The notes under the pieces were generated by a model. The model was not told where the DNA came from. It saw nothing but the letters and a program-made list of their open reading frames with translations, and did no database searches. Made by a program: the position numbers and the translations under genes. Of a DNA stretch of 21,303 nt, positions 15,448-21,303 are shown piece by piece (positions within the stretch are counted from its first letter, which is position 1; every line of letters begins with the position of its first letter). Origin of the DNA: JBIOJM01 sp044450785 (GTDB taxonomy: Bacteria > Planctomycetota > Planctomycetia > Isosphaerales > Isosphaeraceae); the NCBI GenBank assembly GCA_044450785.1, contig JBIOJM010000160.1, positions 1 to 21,303 of the forward strand. The letters are read 5' to 3'.

Positions 15448-15664
15448 GGGGGCTTCGCGGTGACAGACTTGAGGGCTTCGCGGTGACAGACTTTGGGGGG
15501 CTTCGCAGTGACAGACTTGGGGGCTTCGCGGTGACTGGGGGCTTCGCGGTGACAGACTTTGTTTTTTGTTTTCAACGTGACCGTCGGTAAGCGGACTTCT
15601 GGGGGGCTTCGCGGTGACAGACTTTGTTTTTTGTTTTCAGCGTGACCGTCGGTAAGCGGACTTC
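15448..15664 (+). repeat. Short tandem repeat array, unit GGGGGCTTCGCGGTGACAGA
   Basis: Six copies of a unit of about 24 bp (GGGGGCTTCGCGGTGACAGA plus CTTT), one of them shortened to GGTGACT. The last two copies are each followed by the same tail of about 40 bp (GTTTTTTGTTTTC...GGTAAGCGGACTTC), so 15537-15600 and 15601-15664 are a tandem pair. The array starts 3 bp after the kinase stop codon. No gene is visible in it. Confidence 0.85.
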
Positions 15665-15856
15665 CGGCGTTTCGACATTCTCGCAGAGCGAGCCGGTCGA
15701 AGACAAAGACCAAAGTAGACACCGCGAAGCTCCTCGCACCCGAGGCTCGCTTTCGGTCTGCTGCCCGACTGGTCCGTTCGCCCTGTTGATTCCTGATGCT
15801 GAACGTGAGCGAATAAAGTCAGAGCAAGTGACAAAGACCGAGATCCTCGATTCGAG
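15665..15856. other. Intergenic stretch, no gene seen
   Basis: Between the first repeat array and a small ORF. It contains no convincing start site, promoter or structured RNA that I can support. Confidence 0.4.
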
Positions 15857-16033
15857 ATGCAACGAACCGCGCCCCCGATTCCGGCGCCCCTGTCAGAGCC
15901 AGCCCTCCGCCTTCAGCGTCGCCTGTCGACGATCGCCATCGATTACGAGCAGGAGCTTGTCGGCGACGATCGTCCTCAGTCCGATCCGCGGCAGCCGAGG
16001 CGCATCTCCCTCCTCGAAGATCGATCGGGATGA
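15857..16033 (+). CDS. Small hypothetical protein, 58 residues
   Basis: An ATG-started frame coding for MQRTAPPIPAPLSEPALRLQ and onward to SLLEDRSG. It is proline-rich at the start, then has a probable helix (RRLSTIAIDYEQELV) and a charged, arginine-rich tail. I recognise no family. Support for coding is its ordinary residue composition and the ATGA overlap with the next frame at 16030-16033. There is no good ribosome binding site. It may be the surviving piece of a gene associated with the neighbouring transposase. Confidence 0.35.
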   Translation: MQRTAPPIPAPLSEPALRLQRRLSTIAIDYEQELVGDDRPQSDPRQPRRISLLEDRSG

Positions 16034-16257
16034 AACTCACCAAACTCGTACAGCGAGCGGTCAGAGTGGTCGATGGCGGGCAGGGCACACATCCGATGTG
16101 CCAGGACTATGTACCAGAATGTGCCAGGACAAATGTGCCAGGACAATGTGCCAGGCATCGCAGGATGTGCCAGGACGATGTGCCAGGACAGGCATCGCAG
16201 GATGTGCCAGGACAGGCATCGCAGATGTGCCAGGACAGGCATCGCAGGGCCTGGTGA
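16030..16257 (+). CDS. Small ORF running into a tandem repeat array (probably truncated gene)
   Basis: It starts at the ATG that overlaps the previous stop codon (ATGA). The first 22 residues (MKLTKLVQRAVRVVDGGQGT...) look like normal protein. The remainder is only the translation of ATGTGCCAGGAC repeats and is rich in Cys, Gln and Arg. The simplest reading is that repeat DNA replaced the natural 3' end of a small gene. Function unknown. Confidence 0.25.
   Translation: MKLTKLVQRAVRVVDGGQGTHPMCQDYVPECARTNVPGQCARHRRMCQDDVPGQASQDVPGQASQMCQDRHRRAW
16095..16247 (+). repeat. Short tandem repeat array, unit ATGTGCCAGGAC
   Basis: Eight copies of ATGTGCCAGG plus one degenerate copy (ATGTACCAGA) in about 150 bp. 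The left part has a period of about 13 bp. The right part has a longer unit of about 23 bp in which GATGTGCCAGGACA is followed by GGCATCGCAG. The core is imperfectly palindromic (TGTGCC/AGGACA), so each copy could form a small hairpin. Confidence 0.85.
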
Positions 16258-16302
16258 CCTAGTTGCTCGTGCGACACGCATGGACGTATGAAGCACTGGA
16301 GC

Positions 16303-16335
16303 AAGGGCGCGCCCGAGACAAAAAGGCGCGCCCTT
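16303..16335. terminator. Strong perfect inverted repeat, terminator-like
   Basis: AAGGGCGCGCC (16303-16313) and GGCGCGCCCTT (16325-16335) form a perfect 11-bp stem with an 11-nt loop. A pyrimidine-rich run (CTTCTCT) follows on the plus strand. It lies just upstream of the promoter of the truncated transposase, so it may insulate that gene, or it may be a structural element recognised by the transposase. Confidence 0.5.
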
Positions 16336-16384
16336 CTTCTCTGAGAGGGGTGTAAGCAAGCAAAGAATCCCTCGCGCGTTGATC

Positions 16385-16413
16385 TTGACGGGCATACTGC
16401 GCTTGCGTATAGT
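16385..16413 (+). promoter_or_regulatory. Strong sigma-70-like promoter of the truncated transposase gene
   Basis: TTGACG (16385-16390), 17 bp, TATAGT (16408-16413). A ribosome binding site AGGGAG (16427-16432) lies 8 nt before the ATG at 16441. Confidence 0.65.
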
Positions 16414-16440
16414 AACCGGACCATCCAGGGAGATCCCACC

Positions 16441-16887
16441 ATGACAATCGCTCGCAGAGAATTGGTCGATGTGTCCGTCACTCGCTGGTACCACTGCGTG
16501 ACACATTGCGTCCGACGCGCATTCCTGCTCGGTGAAGGCTTGCTCGATCGTAAGCAGTGCGTCGAAGATCGACTCGCGGAACTCGCACAGATTTTCGCGG
16601 TGGGCGTCGGCGGATTCTCGGTGATGGACAATCATTTGCATCTGCTAGCGCGGCTCGATCCGGAGGTCGCCACGGATTGGACTGACGATGAGGTCGTGCG
16701 GCGCTGGGGACGCCTTTATCCACCTCGCGACAAATCGCGAAAGCCGCTGCCGATTTCCGAGGAGTGGGTTCAAGGTCAGCTCAAAGACATCCCCTGGGAA
16801 TTCAGACATCCAGGAATTCAGACATCCAGGAATTCAGACATCCATAAACTCGCCAGTCGAAGCAATCGGGAATTCAGACATCCATAA
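16441..16887 (+). pseudogene. Truncated RAYT-like Y1 (HUH) transposase
   Basis: The first 119 or so residues belong to an HUH/Y1 transposase: RWYHCVTHCVRRAFLLGEG, then FSVMDNHLHLLAR with the His-x-His metal-binding pair at 65 and 67, and WGRLYPPRD. Sequence after KDIPW is translation of GGAATTCAGACATCC repeats and stops by chance at 16887. The FWAGRFKS segment and the YVDLNPIRAG segment present in the intact relative at 17215-18432 are missing, so the product cannot be active. Promoter and ribosome binding site are still excellent, which suggests recent inactivation. No remains of the 3' half are visible beyond the array. Confidence 0.8.
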
Positions 16888-17005
16888 TTCGCCAGTCGAA
16901 GCAATCGGGAATTCAGACATCCATAAACTCGCCAGTCGAAGCAATCGGCAAGGGAATTCAGGAATTCAGACATCCACAAACTCGCCAGTCGAAGCAATTG
17001 GCAAG
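16797..17005 (+). repeat. Short tandem repeat array, unit GGAATTCAGACATCC
   Basis: Six full copies and one partial copy of GGAATTCAGACATCC. The first three are head to tail with one A between; later ones alternate with four copies of a second element of about 24 bp, TAAACTCGCCAGTCGAAGCA plus ATCGG. The array begins inside the transposase reading frame, directly after the last codon that resembles the family. The 209 bp after the array (17006-17214) hold no gene that I can see. Confidence 0.9.
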
Positions 17006-17214
17006 CGCATTCGCTCTCGGAGCCTCGAGGCGGTCTGAGACCGAGCCTATCGAATCGACCGTCGTGCTCGCGTGATCGCTGGACTGAACAAGTTGAACGG
17101 TTCGTCCTGTCGACATGGCGCCGGGCAGCGAGTTGAGCGTGCGAGCCGACCACACTCTTCGACTGAAAGCGTATTGGAGCTGTCTGTTTTGCCGTTCGGT
17201 GTCGAACCAGTGGC

Positions 17215-18432
17215 CTACACAAAGGCGGCCCGAGCCGCCGCCTTACCCTGGAACCAGCGCCGCGAACGGCGTGCCGCGGCATCGACGAGCGAGCTCGATC
17301 GCCCTGCCGCCTGCTTGAATAGTCGTCCGAAGCCGCGCACAGTTTCCACCCAGTTCGATCGATTGAGCCCCAGCCGCTCCACGATTGGGGCCAGGTGATC
17401 CGGAATCGCCCCGCGCTTGTCCGCGCGAAGTTCCCGCCCCGTCCAATCCAGCAGCATGACATAGTGCTCGACCTGGATCGGCAGGAACCCTTGGTCGGAC
17501 GCCCTCGCATGCAGACGCCGCGGGGCGGCGACCGGGGCGGCGATGCCAGAGGTTGGACTGGAATTGGTGGAAGGCTGGGAGCCACCGACCGCGTCCGCGA
17601 CGGCGGTCGCGACTGGCACGGCCTGTGATGCCGATTCTTGCCGTGGGGAGGCAGCGCCGACGGCAGTCGTGGACGCGGGCTCGGTTGCCGTTTCTTGCAA
17701 TGTCAGTTCACAGAGCCAGGCGTCGGGGCGCTCGCAGGTCTCAAGCGAGCTGTTTTCATCCTTTGAAGTCAATCTGGTCGAGGTCTCGTGCATGCTCCGG
17801 ATCCGGTCGCGGCCCGAGGTGTACGCCGATTCCTCCGGCGTCGTCGCCAGTCCGGCCCGGATCGGGTTGAGGTCGACATAAACGCTGCACGCCAAGATCG
17901 CCGCTTCATCGAGCAATGCCACCGATTTGAAGCGGCCGGCCCAGAATCTTCCGCTTGAGCCGTCCTCGTGATTGGCAGTACGGGCGATTTTCTCGCACAA
18001 ACATCTCATGAACCATGACAGGTTGGTGAGACGCTTACGCAGTTCCACAAGCCTTTCGGAGTTCGCCGTGAGCATGGCCAAGTCGTGCTCGCCGTGCTCG
18101 ACGCGCTCACCCGTGGCATCGTCGCGGGGAGGGAAAACTCTGCACCATCGCAGGGCGATCTCGTCGGCCGACCATTGCTCGGCGATGTCCGGTCGATTGC
18201 GGAGCACGAGATGGAGATGGTTGCTCATCACGGAATAGCCACAAACCTCGATGGCGAAAAGCCCTGCTAACTCGCGCATCCGATCGAGAATCCACTCTTT
18301 GCGGTGACTATAGTCCTGCCCGGTGTACGGGTCGATGCCACAGAGGAAGGCCCGACGGACGCATCGGGCAATGCAGTGATAAACGCCGACCATATCTTCA
18401 ACGACGATCTGGCGCCGGGCGTATGTAGGCAT
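17215..18432 (-). CDS. RAYT-like Y1 (HUH) transposase, apparently intact
   Basis: A 405-residue relative of REP-associated tyrosine transposases. The catalytic domain is in the first 200 residues: YHCIARCVRRAFLCG (18-32), GYSVMSNHLHLVLRN with His72-x-His74, GRFWAGRFKS (161-170), and SVYVDLNPIRAG (183-194), where Tyr185 lies in the conserved Y-NP-RAG motif. The remaining 200 residues are a low-complexity linker and a conserved-looking C-terminal helical part (LLDWTGRELRADKRGAIPDH). The start at 18432 is preferred because MPTYARRQ is the family-like N-terminus and GGGAG lies 10 nt upstream; an in-frame ATG at 18486 adds 18 residues. Such enzymes cut single-stranded DNA at hairpin repeats. Short repeats lie on both sides of the gene. 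Confidence 0.88.
   Translation of the reverse strand: MPTYARRQIVVEDMVGVYHCIARCVRRAFLCGIDPYTGQDYSHRKEWILDRMRELAGLFAIEVCGYSVMSNHLHLVLRNRPDIAEQWSADEIALRWCRVFPPRDDATGERVEHGEHDLAMLTANSERLVELRKRLTNLSWFMRCLCEKIARTANHEDGSSGRFWAGRFKSVALLDEAAILACSVYVDLNPIRAGLATTPEESAYTSGRDRIRSMHETSTRLTSKDENSSLETCERPDAWLCELTLQETATEPASTTAVGAASPRQESASQAVPVATAVADAVGGSQPSTNSSPTSGIAAPVAAPRRLHARASDQGFLPIQVEHYVMLLDWTGRELRADKRGAIPDHLAPIVERLGLNRSNWVETVRGFGRLFKQAAGRSSSLVDAAARRSRRWFQGKAAARAAFV
17224..17239 (-). terminator. Hairpin overlapping the transposase 3' end, terminator-like
   Basis: On the minus strand GGCGGC-TCGG-GCCGCC is followed by TTTGTG and then the TAG stop. The stem is only 6 bp and lies within the last codons, so this is tentative. 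Confidence 0.3.
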
Positions 18433-18482
18433 CAGTGAGACTCCCGACACAGCGACAGGCATTCGCGGCGAAGACCATGTGC

Positions 18483-18511
18483 ACAATAACAGTAATGGAC
18501 AAAAGTACCAA
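18483..18511 (-). promoter_or_regulatory. Candidate promoter of the intact transposase gene
   Basis: On the minus strand TTGGTA (18506-18511) and TATTGT (18483-18488) are 17 bp apart and about 50 bp upstream of the chosen start codon. A TTGACA lies a little further upstream but has no matching -10. Confidence 0.35.
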
Positions 18512-18590
18512 ATCGTCCAACCGTGTCAAGTACCCCACGGAAAAAGATTCCCCGCGCGGCGCTACTTTGATCCTTCGAGTCTCACGGAGA

Positions 18591-18630
18591 GGGTGTCTGG
18601 AAGCCCGGAGAGCGTGGGTGTCTGGAAGCC
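18591..18630 (+). repeat. Two copies of GGGTGTCTGGAAGCC at the edge of a truncated gene
   Basis: Identical 15-mers at 18591-18605 and 18616-18630, 25 bp apart. Homology of the following gene fragment begins exactly where the second copy ends. The 15-mer matches the reverse complement of GGAATTCAGACATCC (array at 16797-17005) at 11 of 15 positions. Confidence 0.75.
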
Positions 18631-21163
18631 TCTCGGTCACAGGAGACCCGGGCGCTCTCGTCGGGGAACAGAAACGTTTCGCCGCAATGAAGCCCACCGA
18701 TCCCTGGTCCAGACTGGGGGCCGGGTACGCCTTGAACGGTCGCAACGATGCGGCGCTAGAATGCTTCAGCAAAGCACTCGAGCGGGCCGACAATGACGAG
18801 GCCAGGAACTCAATGCCCGCTTTGCCGAAGTCCTTGACGAACTGGCCAAACGACAGCCTGATGATCAACAACTTCGGCTGGCTCTGGCTCGAAAGAGTGC
18901 GCAGCGGGGCATGCAGCTTCTGGCCGAGAACGAGCCTGCAAAGGCACAAGCCGAGCTGGAGAAATCCCGCGAGTTTTTCACGCGGCTGTCCACCCAAGGC
19001 GGCCATTGGACGGTCCCGGTCCCAGTCGAGATGAAAACCGAATCTGGTGCCAGACTGGAATTGCAGGAAGATGGTTCGGTTTTCGCGCACCAAGACCATC
19101 CGGGTCGATTTGACACTTACTCGCTCGTGTTCACGTCTGAAATGAAGGGCATCAAGGGTCTTCGTGTCGAAGCCCTGGCCGATTCCCGCTTACCCGGCGG
19201 CGGACCGGGGTGGGCCTCAAACGGAAACATCACGCTCGATGAACTGACGCTGCTGGCGGCATCCGCCCAGAGCCGCGGCAAGGCGCGGCCGATCGCCTTA
19301 CGGAATGCATGGGCGGATTTCAACCAGGCGGGTTGGGACGTCCGAGCAGCGATTGATGGCGACGACAGCACCGCTTGGGGCGTCCACCCGGAATTCCACA
19401 AAGACCTTGAGGCGGTCTTCGATCTCGCCGAAGAAGTTGGCGACGGCCAGGCATTGCGATTGACGGTCCAGCTCAAGCAAGGGATTTCCGGCGATGACAA
19501 GGTATTTCTGGGCCGCTTCCGAGTGTCGTTCACGAGCGATGTGAAAACATTAGAAGCCACGCGAAGTCGCCTGGATCTGAAAGGCCGCGAGCTCGTGGAC
19601 TTCTTTGTCGCCCTCGGAAAGGCTTACGCCCTCCAAGGTGAAACAAACCAGGCCGTCGCCTCGTTCACCGAGGCACTCCCTTTCGCCGCGGACCGCGCCG
19701 GCGAAGCCAAGATCATCGCGGAAGCCGAGGCGCTCGATGGCGTGCTCGAAAAACTGAGAGAGCGCGCAGCGAGCGATGGGCCGTTCCAGGCCGCACTGGC
19801 CCGTCATCATGTCGACCATGGCAATGCACCCTTGGCCGACCTAGCCCGCACCAAAGCCCGCGCAGTGTTCGAAGAAAAGCTGGCGAACGAACCTGAAAAC
19901 TCGGCATGGGTCGCAGAGCTGGCCGACGTGCTGCTTGTGGACACAAAACACTGGACCGTCCTGAAGCCGACCGAAATGAAATCCGCGGGCGGTGCGACGC
20001 TCACGCTCCAGCCCGCCGGTTCCGTTCTGGCCAGCGGCACGAATCCGGATCGGGACGTTTATTCCATGGTCGCAAAGAACGATCTCAAGCAGATCACTGC
20101 GATCCGGCTGGAGGCACTGCCCCATCCGACCTTGCCCCATAACGGTCCCGGAAGATTCCCCAATAACGGCAACTTCTATCTTTTTGACCTACGCGTTTTT
20201 TCCGGCGGCGCCCCGGTCCCTTTGACGGACATCACCGTGGCGTACGACGAGTTCCAGAACTCTCGAAGCGTGATCGACGGCAGACTCGATTCCAGAGGTT
20301 GGGGCAACGCGGAATGGGCCGGCAAGAAGAATACGGCCGTCATCGCCACCCGACTCGAACGTGCTGCGGATGACGACTTGAAAATCGAAATCTGTTCCTC
20401 GTCCTTGGGGGGGCAACACAACCTGGGCTGTTTCCGGCTGGCATTCACCGACGATCCCGTGGCGTTTGAGCATGAAAGCGAACGCCTAGCTGCAATGAAG
20501 CTCACCGATCCCTGGGTGAAGCTGGCTGCCGCGTACCTCGTTATCGGTGACCAGAAGGCCCTCGACAAGCTGGTCAAGCGGCATCCGGCTGCGGCCGCAG
20601 CCCTCGGCAATCGGTACGCGGCCGATAAGGATTGGGAGCGGGCGATCGCCGAATATCGCAAAGCCATTACCGACCAGACGACCGACGCCGTCTTGTTGAC
20701 CAATTTCGCCAAGGTCTACCAGGAGGCCGGCCGCACGCGCGAGGCGGTCCCGTATCTCGCCAGGGTTTCGGCCGCCGATCCGCGGGACACGCTGCTTTCC
20801 CCAAAGGTCGCCGCCCTCCAGGCGTCGTTTGGGCAAAAGCAGGAGCTCGCCGCCACCCGGCAGCGCGTCCTCGCGTTCGCGAGGGGCACCAACGACGCGT
20901 CCACCGCGGGGCGCGCGTCCTTTGTTTGCAGCTTCGTGCCGTCCACCGACGAGACGGAGCTCGGAGCGGCGCTCGACTTGGGTCGCGCGGCGGTGAAGCT
21001 CGGTAACGGTGTGGGCTGGCACCTGCTGGACCTCGGCGCGGCCGAGTACCGCAACGGCAACGATATTGCCGCCGAGAAGGCCCTGCTGGAGGCCGCGAAG
21101 GCCGGCCCGAACAACGACCCCGTGATGGGAATATCTTCGTTCTTCCGCGCGATGAGCCTGTTC
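18630..21163 (+). pseudogene. Fragment of a large TPR / repeated beta-domain protein, frameshifted and truncated at both ends
   Basis: Coding similarity starts abruptly at LSVTGDPGAL (18630), followed by a TPR-like stretch (KRFAAMKPTDPW...ALECFSKALE). Near 18807 the frame shifts by loss of one base: before it the frame reads LERADNDEAR, after it LNARFAEVLDELAKRQPDDQ, then continues open to the end. Two related units of roughly 170 residues follow, one starting HWTVPVPVEMKTESGARLEL (about 19003) and one HWTVLKPTEMKSAGGATLTL (about 19951). Both contain the GPG-(W/R)-NGNxxLxxL pattern of a probable jelly-roll carbohydrate-binding-like fold. Further TPR-like sequence follows (LAAMKLTDPWVKLAAAYLVI). 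Such regions, from memory, form C-termini of large planctomycete kinases or WD40 proteins; no kinase part is present here. The frame is ended by an insertion-sequence-like terminus at 21164. Confidence 0.75.
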
Positions 21164-21303
21164 TGTCAATGGACCCGAATCCTTACGAAGTTACTGGACC
21201 CGAACTGTTACGCAGTCTGAGTCATCCAAGGCTGGGCAGTTTCCTCCGGGACCACCCCTGATTCTCGGCGGTTTCTGGGACTTGCCGCATCGGTCAGCGG
21301 GCG
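21164..21303. mobile_element. Probable terminus of an IS21-type insertion sequence (partial)
   Basis: The coding match of the upstream fragment ends at AMSLF, and the next bases are TGTCAATGGACCCG. Two copies of a 21-bp repeat, TGGACCCGAA-(TC/CT)-xTTACGxAG, lie at 21170-21190 and 21195-21215, 25 bp apart. A terminal TGT followed by multiple short repeats of this kind is characteristic of IS21-family ends, where the transposase binds. No IS gene is inside the window, so the family assignment is tentative. Confidence 0.45.

Noticed and set aside
15448..17005. Possible CRISPR arrays
   Set aside because: Units are 12-24 bp, spacers are absent or themselves repeated, unit length varies, and no cas genes are present. 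These are tandem repeats.

Overview
The window looks like chromosomal DNA of a planctomycete, probably of the Gemmatales/Isosphaerales type. The evidence is high GC content, a DUF1559 protein with a prepilin-type N-terminus and an H-x9-DG ending, large transmembrane Ser/Thr kinases carrying FGE-sulfatase or TPR sensor regions, an ECF sigma factor coupled to a kinase gene, and planctomycete-style Y1 (RAYT-like) transposases. This placement rests on recognised protein families, not on a database search.

Left edge (1-1156): the 3' end of a group II intron with a well-formed domain V, then a short unassigned ORF containing two copies of a sequence resembling the reverse complement of a tmRNA 3' end. 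This looks like the remnant of an integrated element, followed by about 400 bp with no recognisable gene.

Signalling block (1157-9541, minus strand): two operons in tandem, each an ECF sigma gene overlapping a kinase gene by ATGA. Both kinases begin with an H-x3-C-x2-C motif like zinc-binding anti-sigma (ZAS) domains. The promoter, sigma and ZAS part is a recent direct duplication (5711-6653 and 8909-9541), but the kinase bodies differ. One is kinase + STAND NTPase + membrane segment + HEAT-like region + FGE fold (1594 aa); the other is kinase + membrane segment + FGE fold (782 aa). In the second operon the sigma gene has lost its whole sigma-2 region by an in-frame 303-bp deletion between 8-bp repeats. 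The likely logic is an ECF factor held by the ZAS domain of its partner kinase and released by a signal sensed on the far side of the membrane.

Plus-strand block (9765-15444): a DUF1559 pseudopilin-like protein, then a 1489-aa kinase with a DWG instead of DFG motif, one membrane segment and eleven tandem 48-residue TPR-like repeats with a higher-order four-unit period.

Accessory region (15445-21303): short tandem-repeat arrays of several sequences, two small ORFs, one truncated and one intact RAYT-like transposase, and a large TPR/jelly-roll-type protein fragment. That fragment is cut at its 5' end by a repeat, carries a frameshift near 18807, and is cut at its 3' end by what looks like an IS21-type insertion-sequence terminus at 21164. 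Repeats sit exactly at the edges of the broken genes, and related 15-mers in opposite orientation flank the intact transposase. This is the part of the window most likely to hold an undescribed mobile or repeat system.
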